The position numbers and the translations under genes are program-made. A stretch of DNA of 64,000 nucleotides from Thermonema rossianum DSM 10300 (lineage in GTDB: Bacteria > Bacteroidota > Bacteroidia > Cytophagales > Thermonemataceae): assembly GCF_000426825.1 (NCBI RefSeq), contig NZ_AUGC01000009.1, forward strand, positions 62,001 to 126,000. The letters are read 5' to 3'. The notes below the pieces were generated by a model. The model made no database searches, was not told where the DNA came from, and worked only from the letters and a program-made list of their open reading frames with translations. This document shows positions 34,701 to 43,308 of this stretch, in pieces (position 1 is the stretch's first letter; each line of letters begins with the position of its first letter).

Positions 34701-37087
34701 TTCGGAATCACCGATACATTCAGTTTTTTACTCAGGTCGAAGCGCTCAATACCCCGGATGGTAATGCCACCCCCTTCCGCATCGATGGTTGCATTGGGCA
34801 TGGGCGGCCCGGGAAACCGTTTGCTCAATACGTAGAAGCCTTCCACCTCGTCCAAGTAAAAGTTTGCTTCGTTGTAGTCGTAGCGGCGCAACTCATAAAA
34901 CAACTTGTACACATAGTCACGCTTAAAGTTTGGAATGTTCATGGTATCTTCCACAACAATGGCCGTGTCGGGAATGCCTGCCAGTGAGTCGGGGCGGCTC
35001 TGCAAGCGCCATTTAGTGAAATATACATCTAAGCCCTCCAGCTTGGCCAAGTACATTTTTTCTTTCGGGAATTTAAAACGAATGGTATCATATGCCATGG
35101 AGTCGCGGCGTGCATCGCGTGGCGAAAGCGAGGTTATCAGCATGTCGTCGAAGTCATGGTAAACATATTTACGCATCCCTTCGGGCAGCTCTTGCGCATA
35201 TTCTTCGAGCGAACGTACCGGTTTGCCGGCGGTTGTGTCTTTGCGCACCAGGTGATAAATACGCTTCATCACTTGCTTATATTGCTCCGAAGCGTAATTG
35301 TGTGTGGTGCGGTTTAATATTTTCACCGTACCGGTTACTTCATTGTATATTACAAAGCCTTTACGCTCCATCTGACGCACCATGCCCACAATGGTTTTGT
35401 AGTCCTTGTGGGTAATTTCCAAAAGCGCATCCAGGTAGATTTCGCCCTCGCCCAATTCGTTGTAGTATCCGTATCGCTCCAAGGCAGCCTGCAAAACACG
35501 CACGGGATGAAAAGGCTGCAATCCTTGCAGACCGACAAAGTTTTCCTCATCGAAGTAGCTGAACGATTCGAAGGTGGCCGGTATCCGGTCTTTAGCTCCT
35601 ACAACATAAAAATCCATGTTATTGGATTCTATGTCATAAGTAGCCACATCGGCAGAGATATAGATTTTGTGGTAATTATCGATAAAGGGCATATCCACAT
35701 TGCTCTTCTCTCTAATAAACTTGATGATATGCCGCTTGCCGCCATCTTCTGTTGCTTCAATGTCATAGTTCATTGCTACATTGAGATGAAAGAGCGAGTC
35801 GCCGGCAGCCATATAGAAAGAGAAAGAAGCGGCGGGAGATGACAACTTATTTTTAACCAGCAAAAACTCACGTGCCTGTATTTGCAGGTATTTTCTTCCG
35901 TTATGTGTTACCTGCAAACGGGCGGTATTTTTATTCCGGGCAAAACCAAACAAATACTTACCTCGCAACCCCACGCCCCCTTCATAAACAACATACTTAC
36001 CCAAGCCTTCAAGGCGTATGTTTTCATCATAAGAAGTAAACAAAGGATAACGGGCTTGGTCTTCTTTGGCGCGTCGCTGACTCACAAACTCGAAGCGCCC
36101 TTTTAGAGGCTTGGGCAACATGCCTTCATAATAAAGCGTGGTGTTTTCTGCCCGGAAACGCACCTCTTTGACCGGATGCGCCCAGTAACCGAACTCCAAG
36201 CGCACCGGCAAGCGTTGAGTAGCCCGCACCGAGTCGGCCAGGGTTCTTGCCGACAGGTTATTCCAGTCAAAAATTCCCCCTTTGGCTATCAAAGCATCTT
36301 TTTCAAAGCTAAACACCCCTTGTACAGCAGTGAAAGCTACCGAGTCATAGGGGGTCATATAAACTACATCTACTTTGGGAAATACAATCAAGGCACCGGC
36401 AGGAATGGCTTGTGCCGCATCTTCAGGCGCGGTCTGAGGCTCTTCCTGCTGCCAGGTATCATCTTCCCATGTCCCATTGTCTATGTTTTCTTCACCGTTC
36501 AGGGCAAAATCATCTTCCGGGGCAGCCGGCGGCGCCTCAGGCACCAGCTTATCTATCCATGGATAATTGGCCGGTGCTTTCTTCTCCACCCATACAAAAT
36601 CGTAAGTAGGTGCAAAAGCATAGAGCCGGTTAAAATTGGATGAATACAACAAAGAATCGGCCACTACGCCATGCAGCCGCTCCAAATAGAGACTCATGGC
36701 TTTGGAAGGGTATTCCTGAAATGCCCGCTTGGTTGTCTGCAGCAGGTTTTGCAGGCGGTTGTTGTCCCACCCCTGCTCTTTAGCGAGCGTAATCACTTCC
36801 AACCACTGCTTCCACTCGACCGCCGGCCGCAGACGCTTCTCCAAAATCACTTGCGAAACAGCGATGATATCGGCCTGCTGCGCGGGCGAATAAGCACCGG
36901 CCCGCCATTGCTCTGCAAAGCGAGTGGCAACAGCCGTTGCCTGAGTATTGCCGGTCGCAAGCATGCTTTTTTCTACCTGTGCAATAAACTCATCGGCTTG
37001 GGTAGAGAGCTGTTGCGCCCACACCGCAACCGTAGAGAGAAAGACGAGCATGCAGCACCGGGCTACCTTCCAAAGCATACGACTCAT
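31715..37087 (-). CDS. Very large exported beta-rich protein of unknown function (1790 aa)
   Basis: 1790 residues from ATG at 37087 (signal peptide MSRMLWKVARCCMLVFLSTVAVWAQ). Residues ~25-165 are helical; ~185-235 is an acidic Pro/Glu/Asp-rich linker (EDDFALNGEENIDNGTWEDD). From ~240 to ~1740 the sequence is a long run of beta strands with few Cys. Several stretches alternate 'strand, D/N-turn, strand' in a way that recalls OstA/LptA-type jellyroll repeats (for example ITADAKVIPDKGEITVLGG, and ITSDSLTAYEASFDTRQAIF). The last 30 residues are Pro/Gln/Glu-rich (PKPQEEVPQQEEEQEGF). No catalytic motif or membrane anchor is visible. It follows tpiA and prmA with a 17-base gap, so is probably expressed with them. 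I do not recognise the family. Confidence 0.85.
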   Translation of the reverse strand: MSRMLWKVARCCMLVFLSTVAVWAQQLSTQADEFIAQVEKSMLATGNTQATAVATRFAEQWRAGAYSPAQQADIIAVSQVILEKRLRPAVEWKQWLEVITLAKEQGWDNNRLQNLLQTTKRAFQEYPSKAMSLYLERLHGVVADSLLYSSNFNRLYAFAPTYDFVWVEKKAPANYPWIDKLVPEAPPAAPEDDFALNGEENIDNGTWEDDTWQQEEPQTAPEDAAQAIPAGALIVFPKVDVVYMTPYDSVAFTAVQGVFSFEKDALIAKGGIFDWNNLSARTLADSVRATQRLPVRLEFGYWAHPVKEVRFRAENTTLYYEGMLPKPLKGRFEFVSQRRAKEDQARYPLFTSYDENIRLEGLGKYVVYEGGVGLRGKYLFGFARNKNTARLQVTHNGRKYLQIQAREFLLVKNKLSSPAASFSFYMAAGDSLFHLNVAMNYDIEATEDGGKRHIIKFIREKSNVDMPFIDNYHKIYISADVATYDIESNNMDFYVVGAKDRIPATFESFSYFDEENFVGLQGLQPFHPVRVLQAALERYGYYNELGEGEIYLDALLEITHKDYKTIVGMVRQMERKGFVIYNEVTGTVKILNRTTHNYASEQYKQVMKRIYHLVRKDTTAGKPVRSLEEYAQELPEGMRKYVYHDFDDMLITSLSPRDARRDSMAYDTIRFKFPKEKMYLAKLEGLDVYFTKWRLQSRPDSLAGIPDTAIVVEDTMNIPNFKRDYVYKLFYELRRYDYNEANFYLDEVEGFYVLSKRFPGPPMPNATIDAEGGGITIRGIERFDLSKKLNVSVIPKYKEIKIFGNRVIMLEEGEVTVGNFRFIGKNFVLPYEEFRLTMGEIDTMLFSIPEVENPNVKIWLGEEIRWGAGELQINYANNKSGLKFGPIPGVSDETYEAYPKLSIKEGGTIYFDQLYRQRGGYHRQKVYFKIPGIFIDSLTAKLPQFKGTFYSNFFKPLEEELQPIFDPDYDGFDSKYSLGFVHYPSGPYKLYHTAGTLKTDSLVMYKTKLVALGNNEIKHLTTTVRSPQFIITSDSLTAYEASFDTRQAIFEGTDYPRAYGDKLRLRWVTNITGIEDTVAVDSMLLFTRPNAPVTIFEENNPAAFKDGKIAITPNAFWADGILARKDFWVLSPQIRIESKHLWAKESEFRVNSHQTDPFAIDDVFFYTHPPILQGNGVNVDFDLAGGVCKISPVPDIMQANPAFPFIVFPYAQFRTSIAEAVWDLNEQEIRMQGDSNSVFYSTKYADMDVAEANKDLRFHATGGVYDIRNIEEPRLDLTGVPYIITADAKVIPDKGEITVLGGADVQELQNAQVIVDTLRQYHHFVNGKIKIEHRLAFEGRADYRYVNIAGDTFVLHFNDFELVRDIVGDTTKRRSKWEEVVYTRSTGEVKEIEQFFMAPRIQFKGNVTMVAPKPGLQFDGFIRLDLQSRKDLDAWIPFKSDSGEVVIQVPEKLSVGADVLTSGLFYDPVDGVLYATFLENKRKFTDEELFLASGELVYTAALNEFKIAPPRKVAGEQLKGNRLVFDDETAKIILDGNIRLLGEAFMPYVKQAATAEVDLKSSEYKFNAFFLLNMPAPRSAFSIMGNLMALNKPENARVAEPDPVELKWKLAEIIGDKPTQAYIEAQLKASEEQMSIPLVTADKQLSSAALVLSRVDLRWSPEERAFYSVGPIGVSNAYAQDINAAYTGYMEIQKTEAGEVWHCYLEVNDEIWFYFTMQNHMLRAVSSVDEFNNQFARGKQPKREGDYGFELLEPGSARLFVEDFKAKYLGAPKPKPQEEVPQQEEEQEGF

Positions 37088-37104
37088 GTTTATATCTTTT
37101 TTGT

Positions 37105-37938
37105 TTAGGCTTCCTGTTTTTTTATGAAGTGGGCACTGGCCCATTCATTTTTTTGCTTCATTGCGACAAAGACCAAGCCGTTTGCTTCGGCTGCCTGTCG
37201 AATGAGTGGCATATCATCTGCCAGAAAACCACTCAACAGCAAATCACCACCCATCACCAAATGACGTGCATAATCCGGCATTTCGTCCAAAAGCACATTG
37301 CGGTTGATATTGGCCAGTATCAAGTCATAGGGCGATGCCTCCAACTTCACACTTCTGACAGTACCCTGTTGTACGAAAATTCTCTCGCATCGGTTAAGAT
37401 ACACATTTTCAAGGGCATTTTCTACTGCCCAATCATCAATATCGTAGGCATCTATGCGTTGCGCCCCTCTTTTTTCTGCCATAATGGACAAGATGGCCGT
37501 GCCACAACCGGCATCTAAAACCTTTTTTCCCTCCTGTGGCAGCTCCAGTTGCCACGCAAGCATCAGGCCGGTGGTAGGGTGATGCCCCGTACCGAAAGCC
37601 ATCTTGGGCGTAATGACAATTTCATATTCTGCTTGCGGGGCCGCTTCGTGAAAGCTGGCACGAATAAAACAACGCCCTTCCACCCATACGGGCTCATAGC
37701 TGCGCTCCCACACTTCGTTCCAATTGACATTGGGCAGCTCTGCAATGGTATATTCCACCCCTTCGAAAGGCTGCAGCGCTTCCTGTAAACGCTCCGGTGA
37801 CCAATTTTTCAAGGGAATGTAAGCCTTTAGCTGCTGCTCCTCTTCTACAAATCCCTCGTAGTCAATAAAAGAAAGCGCCGCCACCAGCTGCTCGTGCCAT
37901 TCGGCGGGCGCTTTCAAATTCACTTCTATATATTCCAT
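37105..37938 (-). CDS. prmA: Ribosomal protein L11 methyltransferase
   Basis: SAM-dependent enzyme that trimethylates ribosomal protein L11. 277 residues. An N-terminal substrate-recognition domain (~1-100) is followed by a class I methyltransferase fold with KVLDAGCGTAILSIMAEKRGA (motif I), YDIDDWAVENALENV (motif II) and YDLILANINRNVLLDEM (motif IV, NIN). MAFGTGHHPTTGLML is the PrmA signature just before motif I. It lies 10 bases after tpiA and 17 bases before the giant exported protein. Confidence 0.95.
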   Translation of the reverse strand: MEYIEVNLKAPAEWHEQLVAALSFIDYEGFVEEEQQLKAYIPLKNWSPERLQEALQPFEGVEYTIAELPNVNWNEVWERSYEPVWVEGRCFIRASFHEAAPQAEYEIVITPKMAFGTGHHPTTGLMLAWQLELPQEGKKVLDAGCGTAILSIMAEKRGAQRIDAYDIDDWAVENALENVYLNRCERIFVQQGTVRSVKLEASPYDLILANINRNVLLDEMPDYARHLVMGGDLLLSGFLADDMPLIRQAAEANGLVFVAMKQKNEWASAHFIKKQEA

Positions 37939-37948
37939 ACCTTGCTTT

Positions 37949-38719
37949 TTATTGACGCGCTTTTACGATATCTACAAAACTACGGGCGTTGAGTGAAGCA
38001 CCTCCAATCAGGCCGCCGTCTATATCAGCTTGTGCAAACAATTCAGCGGCATTTTCCGGCTTGCAGCTCCCGCCATATAAGATGCTCACTTCATGTGCCA
38101 AAGCATCGCCATAACGCCCGGCAATGAGCCGGCGGATATGCGCATGCACCTCTTGTGCCTGCTCCGGCGTAGCGGTTTTGCCCGTTCCTATTGCCCACAC
38201 CGGCTCATAAGCAATCACAATGCGTTTCCATGACTCCGCATCTAAGGCGAAGAGGCTCTCCCGCAATTGGGTTTCTACATACTCAAGATAAGTGCCCGCT
38301 TCGCGAATAGCCAAAGGCTCGCCACAGCAAAAAATAAGTTGCATGCCGTGTTCCAATACCCGGAGTGCCTTTTTTGCCAACAGGTCATGTCCTTCGGCAT
38401 GGTACTCGCGGCGCTCGCTGTGCCCTACTATCACATAGTCCACGCCCACAGATTGCAACATGGCTGCCGACACTTCGCCGGTATATGCCCCCTTTTCATG
38501 CGCCGAGCAGTCTTGTGCTCCCAAGTAGATATGTTTCTCACGCAGTGAACCAATAAGTTTGTGCACCGGATATAAGTGGGTGAAAGGCGGAATCAGTACG
38601 ACATGTACCTCGCCGTTGGTTTCGTCTTCTACCATGTGAATCACTTCCGATGCCAAAGCTTGCCCTTCGGCAAGTGTGGTATTCATTTTCCAGTTTCCGG
38701 CTACTATTTTTTTTCTCAT
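37949..38719 (-). CDS. tpiA: Triosephosphate isomerase
   Basis: Glycolytic enzyme interconverting dihydroxyacetone phosphate and glyceraldehyde 3-phosphate. 256 residues. Catalytic residues are all in place: Lys in AGNWKMNTT, His in VIVGHSERREY, Glu in IAYEPVWAIGTGKTATPEQAQE; the phosphate-binding ILYGGSCKPENA and GLIGGASL close the barrel. Probable first gene of the tpiA-prmA-giant protein transcript. Confidence 0.98.
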   Translation of the reverse strand: MRKKIVAGNWKMNTTLAEGQALASEVIHMVEDETNGEVHVVLIPPFTHLYPVHKLIGSLREKHIYLGAQDCSAHEKGAYTGEVSAAMLQSVGVDYVIVGHSERREYHAEGHDLLAKKALRVLEHGMQLIFCCGEPLAIREAGTYLEYVETQLRESLFALDAESWKRIVIAYEPVWAIGTGKTATPEQAQEVHAHIRRLIAGRYGDALAHEVSILYGGSCKPENAAELFAQADIDGGLIGGASLNARSFVDIVKARQ

Positions 38720-38798
38720 GATTTGTGTATTTTAATTTGAAGTTATTTGCTACCTCTTCAAGAGAACAGGTGCATGATACTCAATTCACAAAAATGCT

Positions 38799-38806
38799 TA
38801 TTTTTG
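38799..38806 (+). promoter_or_regulatory. Candidate -7 element for the HAMP-GAF-PAS gene
   Basis: TATTTTTG fits TAnnTTTG, 28 bases before the ATG at 38835. No -33 match at the usual distance. Confidence 0.4.
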
Positions 38807-38834
38807 AGTAAATACAAACAAGTAGCCCTTACAC

Positions 38835-41372
38835 ATGGAAAAAATACTACGTAACATATTAAAATGGCTGGGCGGTCTGCTCAGAGTAAACTCCATCCGG
38901 GGACGTGTCATTTTGGGTGGTGTTACTGCCGTGCTCGTTTTGTTATTGTTCAGCGCGCTGCTTATTTGGCGCCTCAATGTGATTCTTGACAAGAGCAACG
39001 CCCTGAGTCGCCTTTATCATCCAACCAACCAATACGCTTTGCAATTAGGACAAGGAGTAGATGGTTTGATGAGTCGCTTGCAAGCGCTGGTCTATCCTTC
39101 CTCCATCAGCATCCCCAACCAAGAGAATCAAGAACTGCGCAATTACCTGGAAAAGCAGGTACAGGCTTCCTTTGCCCGGCTGCAAACTTTGATAGAAAAG
39201 CAAAACTCGCCGGAACTGGATGCCATCCTCGAAACACTGAGCAACCAAATAGAGCACTTCAATCAACTGGCAGAAGATGCCATCGAACTCAACCAAGAGC
39301 AAAACCGGCAGTATTTGTACAATAGCCAAGCCCTCAATGCGCTGCAAAGCGAGCAACGCTCCGAAGACATACGCATACAGTCGATGCGTGCAACGACTAT
39401 CTTTAACCCCAAGCTGGCTTTTTTGGTCAACGGCTCACTGCGTGACGTACAAAGCTCTATCAATATTTCTTTGGAAAAGCTTATACGCGCCAATAGCCGC
39501 GCCATCAAAGAATTAGATGAAGGATTACAGAAAGAAAGCACCCAATTCAACTGGGTAGAAGTGCTGGCAGTATTGGCCACCCTTCTTTTGGTGCTGCTGG
39601 TAATGACGACCGTCATCCGTCTCATTGACCGTGACCTGGTGCGCATTCAGGCTCAAGCCAAACAACTGAGTGTGGGGAATATTCCCAAAGCCACTTATAC
39701 CCGCAGCCAAGAGCTCAACCCCATTGCCACACACCTCAATACCTTGGCCAGACGCCTCAAGCAACTCAAGGAATATGCCTTGCAGGTAGCAAAAGGAAAA
39801 TACGACGAATACGAAGAGCTGTTTCCGAAAGAAAGCGAGCTGGGCGAAGCGCTTTACCAAATGCAACAAGGCTTGCAGTCCATATCCAAGCAGGAAGCAC
39901 TCCGTGCCTGGCGCAACGAGGGTATCGCCTTGTTTTCGAATATCTTGCGTGAAACCAACGACCTGGAAAAGCTGGGCAATCAGCTCATCAAAAACCTGGT
40001 GCAACGCCTGCAAGCCAACCAAGGCGGCTTATTTATTGCCACGGGCGAAGAAGTGGGCAAAGAAGATAAGCTGGTGCTTATTGGTTGCTATGCCTATGAC
40101 AAGCAAAAGTACCTAACCAAAGAGGTTAAAATAGGCGAAGGTCTGCTGGGGCGTGTATGGAAAGAAGCCAAGTCGATTTACATTACCAACATTCCGCCCA
40201 AATACCTTGAAATACGCTCCGGTTTGGGTGGTGCAAGCCCCAAGTATTTATTCATTGCTCCCATGAAGGTAGGCGATAAAGTAGAAGGGGTCATAGAGAT
40301 AGCTTCTTTTCATGAAATTCCACAAGAATATCGCGACTTTGTGGAAGAGTTAGGCGAAAGTATAGCAACCACCTTTGCCAACATCAAAGCAGCCCAACGT
40401 ACTCAGAAGCTTTTGCAGGAGCTGCGCGAAGCCAACGAACTCATGCGCGAACGTGACGAAGAAATGCGCCAAAACTTGGAAGAGCTGCAAGCCACACAAG
40501 AAGAGATGGAGCGCGCCCAACGCGAAATTGCAGCCAAAGAAGGCAACCTCAAAGCTTTGTTGAACAACACCTCCGACGCCATCATGGCTTTGGATACGCA
40601 CTATCGCATTACGTTTATCAACAATGTGATGAAGCGCCTTTATGAATCCTTTGGCATCTATTTGGACGAAGGGCGTATTTTGGAAGACCCGCTTCCCGGG
40701 CTTAGCTGGAAAGAAACCCAACGCGAGGTGAAGCGCGCCTTGCAAGGGGAGCGCGTAACGCTCTTTACCGAACAAACCATGCGTGGGGAGTTGTATTACT
40801 ACGAAATACACCTTAATCCCATTTATAACGAGCGGCAGCGCATTTATGGCATCTCTGTTTTCATTACGGATATCACCCAACAGCGAAAAGCCGAATTGGC
40901 GTTGCGCACCAAAGAAGCTAACCTCAACTCTTTGATTAACAACACCGAAGACTCAATTGTAGCCGTAGATAAAGATTTCAAAATATTGGTATTTAACGAA
41001 GAGTTCAAACGCCGGCGCCAAGGTATTCCCGTGAAAGAAGGCGATGACTTCCTTCCTTTCATCCCCGCCGACCGGCGCGAAGAGTGGCGTTTATGGCTGG
41101 AGCGCGCCTTCCGTGGCGAACGCTTCCAAAAAATCATCAAGCGCGAAACCGAAAAACGTGTCATCTACCGGGAATATTCCTTCAACCCCATTTTAAACGA
41201 AGAGGGCGAAGTGATAGGGGCGTCTGTCTTTTCGAAAGATATCACCGAATCCAAGATGGCAGAAGCAGAGAACCAGCGCATCATACAGCAGCTGTTTGAG
41301 CAGCGCGCCCAGCTAAAATCACGTATCGAAGAACTTGAAAAGCAACTGGCAGAACTGCAAAGTTCATCATAA
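38835..41372 (+). CDS. Membrane sensor with HAMP, GAF and two PAS domains, no output domain
   Basis: 845 residues. Membrane helices near 27-46 and 241-263 enclose a helical periplasmic sensor domain. A HAMP-like region follows (264-340), then GAF about 366-519 (GLLGRVWKEAKSIYI is typical), a coiled coil 520-570, PAS 1 about 571-690 (LKALLNNTSDAIMALD) and PAS 2 about 696-805 (LNSLINNTEDSIVAVD). The protein ends in a coiled coil (LFEQRAQLKSRIEELEKQLAEL). No HisKA, HATPase, GGDEF, EAL, methyl-accepting or phosphatase domain is present, and the stop at 41372 is followed by non-coding sequence, so this is not a visible truncation. It must signal through a partner protein, perhaps via the terminal coiled coil. 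Confidence 0.88.
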   Translation: MEKILRNILKWLGGLLRVNSIRGRVILGGVTAVLVLLLFSALLIWRLNVILDKSNALSRLYHPTNQYALQLGQGVDGLMSRLQALVYPSSISIPNQENQELRNYLEKQVQASFARLQTLIEKQNSPELDAILETLSNQIEHFNQLAEDAIELNQEQNRQYLYNSQALNALQSEQRSEDIRIQSMRATTIFNPKLAFLVNGSLRDVQSSINISLEKLIRANSRAIKELDEGLQKESTQFNWVEVLAVLATLLLVLLVMTTVIRLIDRDLVRIQAQAKQLSVGNIPKATYTRSQELNPIATHLNTLARRLKQLKEYALQVAKGKYDEYEELFPKESELGEALYQMQQGLQSISKQEALRAWRNEGIALFSNILRETNDLEKLGNQLIKNLVQRLQANQGGLFIATGEEVGKEDKLVLIGCYAYDKQKYLTKEVKIGEGLLGRVWKEAKSIYITNIPPKYLEIRSGLGGASPKYLFIAPMKVGDKVEGVIEIASFHEIPQEYRDFVEELGESIATTFANIKAAQRTQKLLQELREANELMRERDEEMRQNLEELQATQEEMERAQREIAAKEGNLKALLNNTSDAIMALDTHYRITFINNVMKRLYESFGIYLDEGRILEDPLPGLSWKETQREVKRALQGERVTLFTEQTMRGELYYYEIHLNPIYNERQRIYGISVFITDITQQRKAELALRTKEANLNSLINNTEDSIVAVDKDFKILVFNEEFKRRRQGIPVKEGDDFLPFIPADRREEWRLWLERAFRGERFQKIIKRETEKRVIYREYSFNPILNEEGEVIGASVFSKDITESKMAEAENQRIIQQLFEQRAQLKSRIEELEKQLAELQSSS

Positions 41373-41497
41373 ACCATTCCCTTTTCATAAATTTACAAAA
41401 AGATAATGCCGGTTTTTTTCATCATTATTGCCGGCATTGTTTTTTTGCCAAAAAAAAGATGATGCAGCTCTTGATTCTCTCTTTACTCCACTTGATT

Positions 41498-42130
41498 ATG
41501 AACACTTTATACCCTGCTCTCGAGCAATATCTTCAAAAAAGAAGCAGCGAATTCAATCAAATCAGCCACGAGCGCAAAGAGCAGTTGCGTATTTTTGCAG
41601 AGCATATCCGGCAACTGCATCATAAACAGGGCGAAGTGCCCATCACTTTTATTTGCACCCACAATTCGCGACGTAGTCACTTCGCCCAAGTATGGATGAC
41701 CGTTGCTGCTTATAATGCAGGGCTTGACTACATACGGTGCTACTCCGGTGGTACCGAGGCGACCGCCTGCAACCCACGCACCATTGCAGCCCTGCAGCGT
41801 GCCGGTTTTCAGGTAAGTACACACCGGGACGGCGACAATCCACATTACCAAATCCGCTTCGCCCCTGATGTCCCTGCCGTCATAGCCTATTCCAAAGTAT
41901 ATGACGCCGCCGAAAACCCACAAGAAGGGTTTATTGCCGTAATGACCTGCTCGCAAGCCGATGAAGCATGCCCGGCAGTGCGCGGGGCTGCCGCACGTGT
42001 GGCGCTTCCTTACGAAGACCCCAAAAAAGCCGACGGAACACCACAAGAAGCAAGCACCTATGATGCGCGTTGTGCACAGATAGCCCGTGAAATGCTTTAT
42101 GTGGTTTCTTTACTCGCACCGGCGAAATAA
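41498..42130 (+). CDS. LMW protein-tyrosine-phosphatase / arsenate-reductase-like protein
   Basis: 210 residues from ATG at 41498, which fits the family N-terminus (MNTLYPALEQYLQK); ATG codons at 41459 and 41462 would add 12-13 hydrophobic residues. The phosphate-binding loop CTHNSRRS has the C-x5-R pattern (Cys53, Arg59) at the end of the first strand (VPITFICTHNSRRSHFAQ), as in low-molecular-weight phosphatases and ArsC of the thioredoxin-coupled class. YSGGTEATACNPRTIAALQRAGF follows. It is longer than typical members (~140), with an extended N-terminus and an insertion. Activity on arsenate or on phosphotyrosine cannot be decided; no ars genes are nearby. Confidence 0.82.
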   Translation: MNTLYPALEQYLQKRSSEFNQISHERKEQLRIFAEHIRQLHHKQGEVPITFICTHNSRRSHFAQVWMTVAAYNAGLDYIRCYSGGTEATACNPRTIAALQRAGFQVSTHRDGDNPHYQIRFAPDVPAVIAYSKVYDAAENPQEGFIAVMTCSQADEACPAVRGAAARVALPYEDPKKADGTPQEASTYDARCAQIAREMLYVVSLLAPAK

Positions 42131-42133
42131 AAA

Positions 42134-43252
42134 TTACCGGCGCCCTCCGCGCATATAGCGGCGGCGGTTGCGTTGGTAGTCTTCAAACAAATAGTCGCCC
42201 AGCCCCTGCAATGAGCTGTAATAGGCACGCCCCCCATTCACTTGGGTGAATTTGCGCACAAACTCCTGCAAGTAAGGGTCGGTGGCTATCATGAAAGTGG
42301 TGATGGGAATGCCCAAACGACGACACTGCTTGGCTAAGTTCAAGGTCTTATTCAATATTTTCCGGTCTAAACCAAAGCTATTTTTATAGTAACGGATGCC
42401 CTCTTTAATACAAGTGGGCTTGCCGTCCGTTATCATAAATATTTGCTTATTGGGGGTTTTTCTGCGTCGAAGCAGGTCCATGGCCAACTCCAAACCGGCC
42501 ACCGTATTGGTATGAAAAGGACCTACCTGCAAGTAAGGCAGGTCTTTAATGGAGATTTGCCATGCATCGTTGCCAAAGGCAATGATATCCAAAGTGTCTT
42601 TTGGGTACTTCCGCATAATCAGCTCTGCCAATGCCATGGCTACTTTTTTGGCAGGTGTAATGCGATCTTCGCCATAAAGAATCATGGAGTGCGAAACATC
42701 AATCATCAATACGGTAGAGGTCTGCACCTGCTGCTCCTGTTCTCTGACTTCCAAATCTTCCTGTGTCAATAGGAAGTCATCTATGCCATGGTGCACATAT
42801 GCATTACGCAACGACTCGGTCATAGCCAGCTGCTGCAAATCATCGCCAAATTCATAGGGGCGCAATTCCGGCAATATTTCCCCCGAGTTGCTGCCGTCAT
42901 GGGCTGTCCGGTGGTTGCCGGCTTTGCCTCTTTTCAGCTTGCCAAAAATTTCTTCGAGCGCCTGCTGCCGGATGGTGCGCTCACTTTTTGGGGTGATGAT
43001 GAGCTTTCCTTGCCGTTGCTCTTCTTTGATGTATCCCTTTTTCTTGAGGTCTTCAATAAAATCACCTATGCCGTAGCGGTCATCGGTGAGCCCATATTTT
43101 CGGTCAAGGTTATTCAGCCAAGCCAGTGCTTCCGCCACATCGCCGCCGGTAATGTTGATCAATTCCAGGAAAATTTTCAGCAGCTGCTCAAAACCGGCTT
43201 TAGAGGTTGGTTTTGACTTTTTTGAATAGTGAGAGAATAAAAAGTGGCTCAT
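42134..43252 (-). CDS. VWA domain-containing protein
   Basis: 372 residues. N-terminal helical part (1-170) is followed by a von Willebrand A domain with the metal-ion site VLMIDVSHSMILYGEDRITPAKK (DxSxS) near residue 185, and MITDGKPT further on. Cytoplasmic: no signal peptide or membrane helix. The C-terminus is strongly basic (YQRNRRRYMRGGRR). Such proteins usually pair with a MoxR-type ATPase; the only one here is at 8636-9613, far away. It ends four bases from the stop of the convergent LMW-phosphatase gene. Confidence 0.85.
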   Translation of the reverse strand: MSHFLFSHYSKKSKPTSKAGFEQLLKIFLELINITGGDVAEALAWLNNLDRKYGLTDDRYGIGDFIEDLKKKGYIKEEQRQGKLIITPKSERTIRQQALEEIFGKLKRGKAGNHRTAHDGSNSGEILPELRPYEFGDDLQQLAMTESLRNAYVHHGIDDFLLTQEDLEVREQEQQVQTSTVLMIDVSHSMILYGEDRITPAKKVAMALAELIMRKYPKDTLDIIAFGNDAWQISIKDLPYLQVGPFHTNTVAGLELAMDLLRRRKTPNKQIFMITDGKPTCIKEGIRYYKNSFGLDRKILNKTLNLAKQCRRLGIPITTFMIATDPYLQEFVRKFTQVNGGRAYYSSLQGLGDYLFEDYQRNRRRYMRGGRR

Positions 43253-43308
43253 GGTCAGTACTTTATTTTAAGAACAGGGAGGCAAGCCTTTTGGTTTGCT
43301 TGCAAAAA

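Noticed and set aside
43280-43304. Hairpin GCAAGCC / GGTTTGC after lnt as a terminator
   Set aside because: Imperfect stem and no T-run directly after it on the minus strand; too weak to list.
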